Source of the DNA: Populus alba
Lineage: Eukaryota > Streptophyta > Magnoliopsida > Malpighiales > Salicaceae
DNA: 64,000 nt
Reading direction: 5' to 3'
Assembly: GCF_005239225.2 (NCBI RefSeq)
Contig: NC_133289.1
Span: forward strand, 14,368,889 to 14,432,888
Notes under the pieces: generated by a model
Database searches by the model: none
Seen by the model: only the letters and a program-made list of their open reading frames with translations
What the model was told of the DNA's origin: nothing
Program-made: the position numbers and the translations under genes
Part shown: piece by piece, positions 35,285 through 49,969 of the stretch
Layout: the number at the start of each line of letters is the position of its first letter
How positions within the stretch are numbered: position 1 is the first letter of the stretch

Positions 35285-38200
35285 TCAATACACATGTCTC
35301 ATTCTGTCTCGCCCAACAGGATGCCGATCATCTCGCCCCCGCTCCATGTACATATCCTGTCGAAACTCTTTTGGTGGTGGGGCTCCCCTAATTGGTGATC
35401 TGCTCCTATCTCTCCCGTCACGTCCCCATCTGCCACGTTGAGGAAGTGAAGGTGGAGGTAGAGGTGGAGAGGGTGGCCGCCTCTCAAACCCTTTCCTTTC
35501 ATTGAACAGGCCATCCCTTCCACGGTCTTTATGACCCCAGTCCATTGGCATAGGCCTATCAAATTTGTTCCTCCCCCTGTACTCATCATCTGGATAATCA
35601 GACCGATCCCTCCGCATATCATGGTCAGAAAACCTGCCTCCTTGCCTAGGAGGTGGAGGACCACCAGGCCCAAAATCTCTGGGTCCATCTCTGGACCACC
35701 CTCGAGGAGGAGACCTATAGCCATTCATGGTCCTGCCTGGAGAAAGATCCAATGGAGGACCAGGAAAGCGTCTTGGAGGAGCATGTGGTGGTGGAGGGCC
35801 GGGATAGCCCCTCCGAGGACTTCCCCCAGGTCTATATCGAGGCCTTTTGCAGTTGTTACAGTACTCTCTCCTTGCAAAGTTCAGGTTGCCACATCTGAGA
35901 CAGGAAAAAATAGCATAAGATCCGAAGGCACCCCATCTCATGGTGTATCATAAGAAACATGCTAAAACAAAATCAATTGTTAAAATGTACAACCTTTTCT
36001 TTCATTACAACCAAAAAAAAAAAAAAAAAATGACGATGAACTTACAAAGGATCAGAGCAGATCCAGTCGCCTTCTCTTGGGCGTACATTTGGATTATTCC
36101 TACTCATGCCCTCCCCTCTAAGAGGCCCTGGACCAAATCCAGGCCCATCAAAACCTCTGCCAAGTGGCCTGCCACCACCTCTTCCTCGAGCATAGGGGGG
36201 TGAAGAATCTCGAAATCTACCACGATCCCTCCCATTGCTAAAATCACGACCTCGAGGTGGGGCCCCTGAATTATCAAAATCAGAACTGTATCGGCGATCT
36301 GCATCCCTACGACGTACAGGAGAACCAGAACCTGCACGAAGTCTATATCCTGGAAAAAAGCCAGCAAAGTCTAAAGATGAGCAACCCCCATAAACAAGGG
36401 AGAAATTTTGTTAGTGCAAAGTAGTAATGCTAGCCGCAGATTTAACCCAAAAACTGTGAAATAACCAATTCAACAAAATTGCAATGACATCAATCATCAG
36501 GCAGGGCATCTCCCCATAAAAAGTGGTATAAAAGGAGAAATCAAGCGTGGGAGAGTAAGGCGGTTGCATGATAAAGGTCTGTTGCTATCTCTCAGAATGA
36601 TAGCCCACATTATATTGAATACAACTGGAGGGGGAGATAACTAAAACCAAGTACTTGAAATCACCACAATCTATATACGAGAACAAATCAAGTCCAGCTT
36701 TCCTACTTTAACATGCCATCCCCAACTATTTCATCACCAACAGCATCCTTAAAGATATGATTCTAGCCTAAGCACTGAACTACCAACACCAATACAATAT
36801 ATCAGGAGCAGCCATAACTTCACAATAGCAATGGGAATGAAACTTTGTATCCAGCACAGACCACCAAAACCCAATCACAAGTATGTCCCAGGAACTTCAG
36901 TCAAAACATGCTTCAATAAGAGCAGGGAAGACCAAGTACTCCACCAGTAGAAGACACCAATGTTCACAGTAGCCAAATAATTCACAAAATCAAGTAGCTA
37001 CCAATTATCTTCAGAAACCGGAGTGTTTTATTAGAAACAGTTCATACAATATATGTTCCTATCAACCACAGTACCCCATAGCTCAAGGTAGAAGGTAGGC
37101 TGAAGCCATTACAACCTGCCTTTACACAAAATGGTACTTTTTATGTTCAATCTGCCACTGGTTAATACCTGCCCCATACAGCCAATTAAAGTCAATTGGA
37201 AATCGGAACCCAATGGAGACCATCACCCAAGATTTTAAAGAGGTATGCAGCAACTTCCCAGACTAAATAATCACCAGTTAAACAAAAACTAAACAGCACA
37301 ACAGAGACTAGAAAAATGAGATAATAATAGAATTCCCCAGTTCTTATGGACTTCAGACTTGATGTAACAATGCTGAAAAGTAGAATTCCTGAACAGCTAC
37401 TAAGAACCATTCAACTCAACCTGATTCAACCATCCAAATGTTGAATAGTAAATTAAAATAATGACAATCCCAATCAAGCCACTGATTCTTGCAACAATAA
37501 TTCCGACACAGATTCAGATACCTTCTAGAATTTATGAGTTACCAGGAATTTACCACCAACTACAAAAAAAAAAAAAACCTGAGCCAGATACCCATCAGCT
37601 AGCTGCAATAATTCCAGGTGTCGAAAGGCAGCCTGCACACTTGATCACACCCCAAACATACCAGCCCCATTGTCCCTTACCAGTTAAAATCAAGGTTACT
37701 GTTGCAATTGATAATGGTGGTATCCAAAAACACTCACAGACCATGTTGCATCTCAATTATCCTTAAGAGAAAACAGCTTGTACAGGACAATATTTGTTTT
37801 CCCCACACTATACAGAACCATTTTATTAAGTTCCCCAACATCCCTGAACATACACATAAAAATGGCTTTCCAGCAAAATGACACAAGCATCTGATGAAGT
37901 TCCCATACCACTCAAAATAATGATAGTTGCATTTCCCATAAATATATTGACCATAATAGAAAAACCAAATCCCCTGAGATCATGATCCAAGACTGCACTC
38001 ACACCAACATGCCTTCCTCAAGACCCAAGTTCTTGCAGGCAAGCTGTAACACACAACAACAAAATTTACTTGCAATTCGACACTCATATGGTAGGAGACC
38101 AAGAAGCTCGACATGAAATGCAATGAGTGGGAAAAAAAGTACTTTGGTGTATAAATAGATAAACTTGTTGAATAAATATTATATGACCAAAATGACTACC

Positions 38201-40084
38201 TAATAATATGATTTTATATCTGACTCTGCAGAAATTTATAAATTAACAAAATGTCAAATGCTGACAAGTAACCTTTGAAAATATTCTATCTAATAGAGCA
38301 AAAGAAAAAATATCAAATTAAATGAGAAGAAATATAAACCATAGTATTATGAGAACCATTTCAACTTATAAAATATAAAACAGGTTATTCAGCAAAAGAG
38401 AAACAAATTGCAAGAGGAAGTTGATTACTATTTCTCAGTGAAGCCTATAAGGTAGAGCCTCTCAACCAATTGTAGAAGAAAAATAAATCAATTATTGATC
38501 CCATTCTCGTCTCTTATTGTTCCAAAATAATTCAACCCACAATAAAAGATACTCATTTCCATGGGCATGCCATGGATCCTGTAGAAGTTCTACAACATGC
38601 AATCACGTTCAGAAGTTCCTTTTCAGTTATAAATTTTAGTGAAAAATACTTGTAATAGCACACTTAAGCCTCAAAAAAAGTAAAGGTAGTAGTATCATTA
38701 TATTCAAAGTTTACATTTAAGAATGCAGTAGCATGCTTAGATATAGACTCCCACCACATCCAAAAATCCTATCTTGAGAAAAAGCTTACATACTCCAAAG
38801 GTATCCAATATGCAATTGAAAAAAAACCTTTTCATGGTCATACTTCTACTCTTCTCTTCAATACATAAGGACTTCATCGTATATGGGATGATTTAGATCT
38901 CACTCTAGATTTGATATGCCATTTTAATAAGCAAAAACTATTATTTTTTTATTGTTTTTGGTATTTTCAACATCTACCTAACCTCTGGAAAGTTGAATGT
39001 GATTACAACATTCACTTACAGGATTCATTGTTTATTCTACAAATTAGAAACATCATTGCCAAATTTATTGGAAAAAAAGAAGAGGAAGATCACAATTAGG
39101 AACACAATAGACGAAAAGGTCAATGAATTTTCTTTTCAGTTCTAAATCCTTCTACTTGAATCATAACATATTGAACAAACACTTGGTATCACCATTTTAA
39201 TACCCAAATATTTTAACATAAGCTAGAAGGATAGTTTAACCAGATGATCCACTGTAAAGTTTCCAGCAATTCAAACATTTGGAGGCTTAACATCAAACTG
39301 TGAAATGATGCCGCCTCAACATTCCACTATCAACTTTTATGAAAGCAACAAACAAAGCATACAGAGGATTGCAAAATTAAACCGAGCTCCACCCAAAAAA
39401 GTTACACAATTAAACCGATATGTTCCCATTCTATGAGATACAAGCTAGGTTCCAAATAGTTAATATTAGCTTCAATATCAATATCAGAAGACTTTACACA
39501 TAATTAAACGATGATTTCCATAAACTAAGCAATAAGGTGCAAATTACAACCTAAAATAACCAATTAATTTCATTCATGTCATGAAATGTATTATTATAAG
39601 GAAAACTTCTCCCCAGATCACTCTTCACTCCTATCCTTCAAACACAATTCATAAAATAATCAACCAAAAAAAACATAGCTTTCAGAATGCTAGTTCTAGA
39701 GCTAAAAATAAATCTACAGCCAATCGTATCATTATATACTGACTCAAATAACTCTACTACTCCGATCTAGGGTTTCAAAAAAAGAAAAGAAAAGGACTTC
39801 ACATATATGAATATTAATTAAAATAAAAGCAGATAAAAAAAAAAAAAAAAACGAACAAGCTAAAATAAAGAGGAAAAAACCGAACCAGGATCGTCAGAGT
39901 ATCGATCGGAGCGAGAATAAGATGGAAGTTCACGGCGGACCTCGCCAGGCTCGTAATCGCTACCACCGGCACGGCCTCCACCTCCGGCGGCATCACCTCC
40001 GTCACTGACGGATGGACGTACAACGAGGCTGCTAAGGAGAGGCTGGTGATGCGGTGTCGTTTGGTCCTTGTCTCTGGACCCCAT
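35285..40084 (-). CDS. RanBP2-type zinc finger, Gly/Pro/Arg-rich RNA-binding-like protein
   Basis: Three exons (39886-40084, 36046-36349, 35285-35894) join in phase to give 370 aa, starting MGSRDKDQTTPHH. One RanBP2-type zinc finger is split across exons 2 and 3: GDWIC then C, NLNFARR, and C-x2-C, with zinc ligands Cys164, Cys169, Cys180 and Cys183. Such fingers usually bind single-stranded RNA. Around it are Arg/Gly-rich, Pro-rich and RS-like tracts (SRSPIRG, RDRSRSP), with no RRM, suggesting a disordered nuclear RNA-associated protein. The first donor is weak (G/GTTCGG), but the frame and the GYRLRAGSGSPVRRRDA continuation support it. The first intron is 3.5 kb with nothing recognised inside. 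From memory, the nearest Arabidopsis gene is an RNA-binding-related gene adjacent to TCX5; this is unverified. Confidence 0.9.
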
Positions 40085-41149
40085 CGTTTTCTCTCTCTGT
40101 TTGAAGTAGTAAGTGATTAAGCAAGCGCGTTCCTGTTTGACTTATGAACCCTAAAGAAGTGCCGTCGGATAATTGGTTTTGTTTTTGTTTTGAGGAGATG
40201 TCTTTCAAAGCTGCGTTATTTTTTGTTGCCTTGTCAGCCTCTTATGGTTAAATTTTGTTGTAATTTATCGTCTCTTCCTAATCCTTGTAGTAACTTCACT
40301 AGCTTCCTTCCCAACCCGGAACTTGATTATTATTATTATTATTTTTCTCCCTTATCAATGTATATTGAGTATTACCCTCAACTAAATAAATGGTCGTAAG
40401 AAAATAAATGATTGTACGCAGGAGAGATTATTTTTAGTTTAATTTAATTTTTATTTAAAAAAATAATTAAATTAATTTTTTAAAAAACTTAAATTAGTTC
40501 GAATTGATTGATTTTTTTTTTTTTTTTTATTAAAAAATTTAAAAAATCTATTTTTTTTTTACTTTTTATTGGTTTTTTAATGGGCTTTCCAACGAGCTTT
40601 TAATAGATTTTTCTGATGAGCTTGTAAATGATATTAATATTATCTAATTTTTTTATAAAATTCCAAAATATATTTAATTTTTTTCCATTAAATATTTATT
40701 TGTATTAAATTATTAGTGTCACTCTTGTGTTCAATATGTTTTTTTATCTTCCTAATATTTTTCTTTTATTTTGTTTGAGTGAGTAGAACTCTTGTTATAG
40801 AAGAGTTTTAACTCCCAACTCCCGCTATAGAAGAATTTAAATAACACACACCAATAAATTAAAATTTAAATTACAAAGTATGGCATTCAAAGGGTTTAAA
40901 AAAACAATAAATAACAATGTCATAAAACATTCCAAGCCAGAAAAATAAGTCTTTATTGTGCACATCATCTTTAATTGTCATTCGTTGCTAGATATAACTT
41001 TTCATCAAATTCTACAAAATAAAAAATTAGACATTTTAGAATGAAAATACATTAAATAATAGATTATAAAATAAAATGTGTAAGTTTATAAGAAAAATTA
41101 TATGATTCAAGGTTTTTGTAGGTTTCAAAATCATTCATCAAGGTTTCAA
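40085..41149. other. Upstream region of the zinc-finger gene and A+T-rich DNA
   Basis: It presumably carries the promoter of the minus-strand zinc-finger gene at its left end. There is a TTA microsatellite (40328-40344) and long T-runs (40511-40560). No TATA box was assigned. Confidence 0.4.
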
Positions 41150-43230
41150 TATTGGTTAGAATTAGTTCATGATGCAACTAATTTTGACAACAAATAAGAA
41201 CTTCAATTGTTTGTTGAAGATAGAGAACTTCAAAATTGGTCAAGTATATGACTGCTTATGTTAAAAGCTGATTCAGAAGCCACTGTGAATATAGAAATAA
41301 CTAGAACATGTTGTGCAGCTTCCGAAAGAATCTTATATTTTGAAGCATTACTCTTCCACCAACCTAAAATATCTAATTTATAATCATTAGAATCCTCACA
41401 ATTATCAACCAAATACCTCGCAACCTCATTTTTATTCCCAATACTATCTTCCTCCTACAAATGCCTTTTAAATCGAGCTAAAGTGTTAACATTTACCTCC
41501 ATGTCATCAATAACATCATTAATATCTTGTTTATGCCTATTGTTATCCACCACTTCATTGGCTTTCACATAAAACTCATACAAGCTCACCAAATTATCTT
41601 TCACCTTCTTTATTAACAATTGTGCTTTGTCATAATCATACAACTCACCAAAACAAAATTTCACATATTTCAACTTGAGACGTGGATCCAAAACATTAGC
41701 CATATATAATAAAACATTTTGATTTACTTCACAACCTCAATACTTCTCAAACTTTAACATCATGTTCATCACCATCCCATTTAAAAGATTATCTTTCCTT
41801 TTACACAATTGCAACAAATTTGTATACATGTAAATCAATTTATTGAAAAAAGAATCTGATGCGACATGCATTGAGCCTGAAAATCTCAATGTAACCATGT
41901 AAAAGATCTTTAAGAACTTCACTAAAGTTCTAGCATTTTCTCAATCCTCTCAACTAGGTGACCCTATGTTTGTTTTATTCCCCTTTTAGTCAATATCCAA
42001 AAAGTAACTCATATACTTAGGTTCACTTTCACCTAACCTCACAAACACCTTTTCAAATTTTTCAACAACTTCTAACATAAGATAAGTTGAATTCCATCGA
42101 GTTGTAACATCCAAACACAATGACTTTTTACACTCGATATGTAACTTTTCTGCACATTCCTTAAATGCAAGGTGTTTAGAAGGTGAAGATCTCATAAACA
42201 TAATTACATTTCAAATCTTAACAACCAAAACATTAATCTATTTCAAGCCAGCACACATAATGAGGTTTACAATATGTGCACAACATCTAACATGCAAATG
42301 CTCATTTGACAATATAGTAGTTGGCCAATATTTCATCACATTCTTTAAATATGAATTAGTCACATTATTGGAGCTTGTATTGTCTATGTAACAATTAAAA
42401 GTTTATCAATCCCCCACTCTAACAAACAATTCTCAATAACTTAACAAATTGTCTCACCCATATGATTGGAAACTTAATAAAAATTCAGAATTTTTTTATT
42501 CAAATTCCATTCATTATCAATCCAATGAGCCATTAAGGACATATAGTTAATGTTTTGGATTAATGTTCATGTATATGTTGTTAAGCACAATTGTTGAACC
42601 TTAAGAGCTATCCTTAATCTTTTTTTCTTTTCAAAATAAAGTTTCAAACAATCTCTCATAACAGTGAAACGAGAAAGAATGTCAAATCTAGGTTGCATGT
42701 TCCTAGAAAATAATCTAAATCCTTTACCCTTCATAAAATTAAAAGGCAACTCAACAATTATAACCATTTTTACTAGTGTTTGTCTACATTCATCATAATT
42801 AAAACCTATTGCTGAGTGCCCATATTTCGGTCTCTTAATTAACCCTTCTCTTTCTTAAGTTCTAATACCAAATTTTTTTGCTTCTTATCAACCATATAAG
42901 GAAATGTTTTGCATACTTTTAAATGACTCCACATATCACTTGTCCTATTAAGAATAGTATCGCATGTATAATCCTTTCTATAATAATTACATTCAAATCT
43001 AGGGGTTTTAGGATCACCATCAAGTTTTATAAAGTGATCCTAAATTTGTGAATTTTTTTTATCATTAGCATTTCTTTTCTTTGATGTAAGGACTTGAAGC
43101 TGTGTACCTATATTATTTGTGGTGAATTCTGCTATAGTTGATGTTGGGCTAGTGTTTGAAATTAGGGTATTGGTTGATGTTGGGGTAGTGCTAGTGGATA
43201 AAGCATTTTGATTTCAAAGGTCTTCTATCT
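41150..43230 (-). pseudogene. Dead RICESLEEPER-like hAT transposase
   Basis: Reading down the minus strand: a BED zinc-finger remnant with one Cys changed (FECNYYRKDY, about 43010); then VIIVELPFNFMKGKGFRLF at about 42750; KKSLCLDVTTRWNSTYLML at about 42100; MANVLDPRLKLKYVKF at about 41700; and the C-terminal dimerisation block LGWWKSNASKYKIL and ASESAFNISSHILDQF at 41350-41230. The order and spacing are those of plant RICESLEEPER/DAYSLEEPER hAT proteins. Several stops and frameshifts inactivate it. Confidence 0.85.
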
Positions 43231-46200
43231 GTAATTACCAAATAAAAACATGTTAATATTTATGCATGTTGAAATATGCAGTACAACTTTTTGTGAAAAA
43301 AAGTTGTTAATATTGTAATTTTTAATGTTGTTTATGCGTTTTGGCAATAAGAAAGGGTTATGTTTGGGAAGCAATTGTGATTTAGTGTTTTTAATATTGT
43401 AATTTTTGTTTAAAGAAACTGAACATATAGTCTAATTTTAGTTTCCCACAGTTTTTCTGTTTGTGCTTTAAAACAAATTCTTCTAATGATAGAAAATGTT
43501 AGTAATACATGTGTTTTTTTTGTCCTTCTTGTAATCATTAAAGGAATACTAGTAATTATAGAGGATGAATCAACCCCCCCTCCTCTCTCATTCTTTAGCA
43601 TCAACAAAAAACTACAATAACTTAGATTACTCAATCCCCCCCTCCTCCACAGACTTTATTATTTTGTATCACTTAATTATCAATTTTTCTTATTTTTTAT
43701 TTTATAAAATCAGGGTGCAGTGTTGTATCCATGGTAGGAAGGAAAATCTCAATTATGTGTAAGGCTTGAGTAGCATCTAACCAACCTATTGATCCATCAT
43801 TTTACTTGCGTAAAAAATAATAATTTGTATTCAATACTATTGATGTAATTATATAAAAAGATCACTAATGTAAATTCTATGTTTAGGAATACATTTAATA
43901 CACAAAGTTGTAGATATAGTTTTCAAAACGCATACAAGAATCAAAGATGCAATAGGGTCAATGCAGTAACTTTGTTGTTATGGATCAAGATTAGGATAAC
44001 ATCAAATATATTTCTAAATTTTAAAACTTAACAGAAATGAACATAAATAATGGATCATATGAAATTACATAAACTACCAAAGTAATTTTGAGCATATATA
44101 CATTTGAAAGGGTCTCAAAATTCAAACTTGATAGAGTTGTATACACCAATGGATGACAAACAAGGATAGACCCAGGGATCCTGAACGCAACAGAAGTTAA
44201 CATAAAAACCATAAAATTTTAGGTGTTCTCAAAAGGCCAAATTAGATAAGACCATCATTGGTAATAATATATTGACACCAAGATGTTTGCTTATATTTGT
44301 ATAGGTACAACGAACAAAGGCAAATTAGTGCAGGGCAACAAATGCCAAAAACTCGTCCCTCCCTATGGATTCATGGTTTTTCAATCATAATTCCCTATCT
44401 ATGTTTGCAACAGTTCTTAACTATTTAATACACATCCACCAACAATACACCCTCCCATTTTATACTCATCCACCAAAAAAAAAATCCATATAAACATTGC
44501 AACTTGGCCTGTTAGTTAATACAAAAGGAGAAATCTTATTGGCTTATTGCAATGAACTGAAGAAGAGCGCTTAGATGGATTGCTGGCTGCTGCTTAGGCT
44601 TGGGGGTGTTGCTGGGAAGCCTAGGATATTAAATCTAGAGTGGAAATTGAAGAATGAAGATTGGAAGATAGGGGGTGTTTGTTTGATTGTTTGTGTCTCT
44701 AAATGAAAGGGAAGGGTATGAGCGCACTACTTTTAGGGTTATAGCCTTACAAAAGCTTTTATATATATATAGTACCTTTTTTTATTTGAACTAAACCAGT
44801 TCGATTCAGTTGGGGATTAATCAATTTCATCATTACGAAACTGAAACCAAACTGAACCGGAAGGAAATCTAAATATTCTAATCGGTTTGATTGGTTTTTT
44901 TCTTGGTTTGGTTTTTTTGGTTATTTTTTTTGTTTTATTGGTTTAATTGATTTATTGATTTTTTTGCTCACCCCTAGTCATAATTGTTTTGATTACAAAT
45001 TATTAAATAGATTTATTATATATCACTGTATATTAGAATAGTAGATTTTTAAAAAAATCTACTATTTTTTTCTTTAATCTCTTTTGTACAATTGAGCTTT
45101 TTTTTAGTCAAAATTAGAACCTAATTGCATCTTTTTTTTTTTTTTGGATGAGGGTTGAATTGAAAGACAGAGGACTGAAGTGGAAAACACGGGTAAACCA
45201 AGTGGTGTTTCTATAATTTGTTTAAAAAGTTTGTTTTCATCTCCATCTTTTTAAGCTATTAGGTAATTGGTCCCTTTAATTTTTTTAAAATACATTTCAG
45301 TATCAAATTTTATTTTCCTATTTTTTTAGATATAGTTTTTGGTGGAGGAGAGAGAAGGGGTCACTGGATTCTGACTTAGAGAAAGAAAATTATTGTTAAT
45401 GAAGATTTTGATCACCAAAACAATTTATTTTTGTGTTAAATAATTCCATATGATGGGAGACAATGTATGTATACAGTAACATTTAGGGACGAGAGAGATG
45501 AATGAATGGCTTCATTGTTTTGTATTCTTCTTGTTTTTTTTTCTTATGTTTAGATATGCTCTCTATATACATAGAGGAATTTTGCTGAAAAAGTGTGAAA
45601 TGTTACTTTCTGCATAAATTTTTTAGAAAAACCTATTCATTTTGCAGGATAGATTTCATGATCATTATATAAAGTAAAAAAAGAAGAAGTTAATTCTCTA
45701 GAATTAATTAAGATCTTAAGAAATTATGAGAATAAATGTGATCATGGAATGATGACTTTACCAAGGAAACTAACACTTGAAATATGCAATAGCATTTTTT
45801 AATATTTCATGGGACCAAACAAGTAAAATACTTAGAAACTCGGTTATTATTCTTGACAAAAGCATTGATTTTTGAAAGTTGTTGTCATTAGGTGTGGATG
45901 ATTACTCTTAATTGATCAATAAATTTTTAATTTCTTCAATTTAGCTTTGATTCGATCAATTTTAATCTCTTTATTTATGCTTCTTTTCTAGTTTGGTTCT
46001 TGGTTTCAGATTTTTTCAATCAAGTTCCTAATTGGCCATCAAACTTTAATAGTTATGTAGTTAAGGCCCTAATATGACCAAATCAACTCTTAAACATTAT
46101 AATTTCACCCTTGAACTTTAATTTTTTCAATTAAAACAAAAAAAAAAACCTTTAAAATCAAAATTTCTTGTAATCAAACCTTTAATAAATTCAATTAAAC

Positions 46201-47089
46201 TTTCAATAAAATTTAATTGAGTTTATAAACATCTGATTTTGAATTTTCTTTTTCAAATTGATTTTTCTTTATCAACAGAGCTCTTATTAGTTGCAAGACT
46301 CAATTAGAAAGGAAATTAGCCTTGAAATTCTATGGCAATTAACCCAAAGGCATTTCTGCCACTAAGAAGAAAAAAAAAAACTATATTGTGCTTGGAAGGA
46401 ACAACCTTGCTATGATGCAAAAAATAAAATGATCTCTCATACTCTTTATTGGGCGTTGAATCACTTTACTATACCATGCATTTTGGCCCTACCACACATG
46501 ATGTTGCTTTTAAAATCAATAGTTGTACTGCGGTCACGCATGACCAAATTCAGAGGACGTCCCTTCTTTTGTTGCAAATAAAAGGACTTTATTATCGACT
46601 TTCTAAGAACAAGGATGGCCATGCTTGAAATGCCTTTCATGCATCTCTTGCAATTGGCTCATTTATATTCTGCTTACGAATCAAGACTTTCTACCTTCAT
46701 TGATTCTTTGCTTTCCAATATAATTTTGCCAAAACAATTCCAGGCTTTGTTTTCATGGTCTTCTTTTCTGTATTGGCAAGGCTGGCTGGAAAATAAAAGA
46801 TTATCCCAAGGTTGTCAAAAATATTTTTTAACACTACACGTAATAGATAATATAAACTCGGATGGTAAATTCGAATCATAATATTATAAAATAACAAGTA
46901 AAATATTTTAACTAATTATATATTGACAATTTCAGTTAAGTAGTAAATAATAATATAACACAATTAAAATAAAAAGTGAAATAAACAATACAAATGTCCA
47001 AACACCATAAAATACATAGTTCAAATGAAAATTCATATATGGTTTAAATAACTTAAAAATACAATATAATACAATCATGTCCATAGAAT
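43231..47089. other. Intergenic DNA containing a hAT end, no gene seen
   Basis: No coding feature was recognised. A hAT terminal sequence lies at 44965-44976 (separate entry). The stretch 45900-46240 is a low-complexity T/A-rich series with recurring 'tcaatt' and 'aactttaat' words and is probably a dispersed non-coding repeat. Confidence 0.45.
44965..44976 (-). repeat. Candidate hAT terminal inverted repeat
   Basis: On the minus strand it reads CTAGGGGTGAGCA and is followed by A-rich sequence, matching the usual hAT end (AGGGGTG then A/G-CA). It is on the 5' side of the minus-strand hAT transposase at 41150-43230, so it could be that element's 5' end. The 3' end and the target duplication were not found. 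Confidence 0.5.
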
Positions 47090-49290
47090 TTCATTAACTA
47101 AAAATTAACAAACCTAAAGCAAACAATCTGTTGGTTTGTCATGTAAATTAAACATAGTCTCATTGCCTTTATCTTCCTCGTTATTCCTAAATATTCATCA
47201 AAATCATTACTATCTAAAGTATTATTACTGCTACCACTAGTACTGGCATTGATATTGTGAACATTAATGCTACTACTAGTACCAACACCAATACTAATAT
47301 TGTCAACAATATTTAACTCCAAGCTCCTTGAATTATCTGGATTGACATCATTCTGAATATCTAAATAATCTTCAATTTCATGACACTCCATTCTAGCATC
47401 ATTAAAATTTTTTTCATCATCACTTTCGTCTTCTTTACCATTTTTCCTTTGTGTTGTACTATCATGACACCAGGCAAATCAAAGTTTGATGAACCATCAT
47501 GTTTATCTTCTTTAGTTATCCAATCATCATCAGATGAGAGATCATTTAAAACTTCACCAAAATCATTAACTTGTTTTTTGACTTGGTTATCATTCAATTT
47601 CAAATTGCACATTACAAATACCTAGTCATTCATTTTTTTTCTAGTGCTAATGATTTATTTGTTTCGTATGAACCCATGTAAGCAATTCAAATTGATAACT
47701 TATAAGATTCTTATCAAATATAAAAAAATTAAAATTAAAAAAAAAAACTTATCATCTCAAATGTACTTCAGTTTCACGCACATTTAGATAAACTCAAGCT
47801 TAGAACTCGAATTGCAAATTTTTGTAGCTCTGAACATTCATCCCATAAGAATCCCACTATTTAGCTGGAGTCTTTTTATCCCTTGCTATTTTTGCAGCCT
47901 CAATACCAAACAACCATTTACATCCTTAAATGAATCAAGTTGTAAGTTAATTTTACACCTTTCACTTGCATGATGCACCATCCTTTCTAAACATTGATAT
48001 AATCTAATTTTAATATTGGCATTAACTTTAAAATTAGGATTATAATGATAATGAGGATTCAAATAATAAGATGTACATGTAAAGGTCTGTGAAGTTAAAG
48101 TTTTCATCTTGCATCAATAATATTCCATATAGATATATAACCATAAAATAAAAATAAGAATATTATCAACATTAAATTAAATAATATAAAAGTGAAATAA
48201 ACATTATGTATCAACTGATAGTAGTAAATAAATAATTAACAAGATAGATAATCAGTACCTTTTTTTCACAAAACTAAAATTCACTTATATCTTTTTTTTT
48301 CTTGATCCATTGCTTCATATATATAACTTATAATTGGTTTCTCTTTTGAATCAACTAATTGAAGAGCTTTAATTAGAGGATATGCTGCTTTAATACATAT
48401 AGTGTCATCATGTTGAAACTTGTTGTCCAAAATATAACTTTGAATTCGCTTCCCTTCTTCTATTTTTGAAAACCTACATGACCTTTACTAAATGGAAGTA
48501 AACATTGTCATCAATTGTATCTTACAATCACTTAAACATCCAAGAGTCAAGTATGCAGTAACAAATCTAATGATAATAGGCCTAATCAAATCATTTCCTT
48601 TTGTAAAGTGTCTTAGCATGGAAATGAGAATAGTTCTTGAATATATGTATAAGATGATTCTCCTCCTATTAGTAATAGTTACTTGATGGACCTCTAGTTT
48701 GTTCTCAAAATCTTCCAATATCAAGTCAATACAATAGGCAGCACATAGTGTCCAAAACAATTATTTTCTTTTTCCCATCAACAATTCCCCTGTTGTTTTA
48801 TAATTTGTAGCATTGTTAGTGATTACTTGCAACATATTTTCCTCTCCATAATAGCATCCAACATCTAAAATACCTTATCAACAATCTTGGATATATTAAA
48901 GGTATCTATCAATGATAAAAACAAGTTTTCCTTTTAGGACTATTAATCAAAAAGTTGCAAATAGAACGCCTTTTCTTATCAGTCTATCCATCAGACATTA
49001 TTGAGCAACCTGTTTTTTTTTTTTCCATTCTAGCTTGTACTCTTCAAGCAAGTTCATCGTGTGATATTTTTCTTGCTTCAAATACTTCTCTCTAATATCA
49101 TGGTAAGATGGAGGCTTAAAACTTGGCCTATGCTTTGTAACCAATTCAAGTGCCTTGACAAATTCATAGTTTTTCACACAGTTAAATGGAATTGCATTAG
49201 TGTAGAAAAACCTTGCAATTTGTTGACATGCTTCTTCTTTAAGATCCTTTATTTTTTTGCACATGTTATGCCTACCTTACTAAATCTATA
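47090..49290 (-). pseudogene. Dead hAT-type (DUF659) transposase
   Basis: The minus strand opens at about 49230 with ARFFYTNAIPFNCVKNYEF, then SFKPPSYHDIREKYL, then a DUF659-like block (about 49000-48800) with NFLINSPKG-like sequence. At 48760-48490 it continues LCAAYCIDLILEDFENKL, IYSRTILISMLRHFTKG and RFVTAYLTLGCL. Pieces of the C-terminal half follow to about 47090, including SSDDDWITKE and a Ser/Asn-rich tail. This is a hAT family different from the copy at 41-43 kb. The frame is broken many times, and terminal repeats were not identified. Confidence 0.85.
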
Positions 49291-49969
49291 ATTAATCCCT
49301 TTACTACCTAACATGCGTTTTATTTTATTTGAATTTAAATTAATGTCCTATATGAAGCATGATTATTTTATTCAATATGCCATGAAAAATTATGTGAGGA
49401 TATACACTAACTTGCATAATAATATTCTATTTAAGGATTCTATACAGAACTCCAAACATAGATAGAACAATGTTATTAAAAAAGGAGAGATAATAAGAGA
49501 AAGCCTTTAGTCAAGTTTACAAAATTATTTACATATACAACAAAAGTTTTAAATTCTAAAGTTCGACTACCTAACTACTAGGCACGTCGATATGCGAAGG
49601 TCCTAAAACAAATATTTATTAAGCATAGGTTCGTATTGCAATACAGATTTTCTTTTAAGTATGTATGGTGATAAGAGCACTTATCCTTTTTATCCAATCC
49701 TATAGAAGATTTCACAAACAATAGTTATAATTCCATAATGATACCACATCGAGGTATTTGTTCTCGACATGAGTAAGGTATTACTCTCAATTTCAAATCA
49801 ATTAGTGTACTTCAACTCATATAGTTATCAAATATGTCATAGTTACTTATCATTGACCTTTAAAATATCAAAACAACTCAATTTACTACAATTCTTAAAG
49901 TGACTTGGGCAATAACACAACATTTGCTCACTTATTCATAAAACAACAAAAACACAATTAGTTTTCAAA

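Noticed and set aside
35531..35953. 140-aa plus-strand ORF opposite the zinc-finger gene's last exon
   Set aside because: Antisense shadow of a Gly/Pro/Arg-rich exon; such composition often leaves the other strand open.
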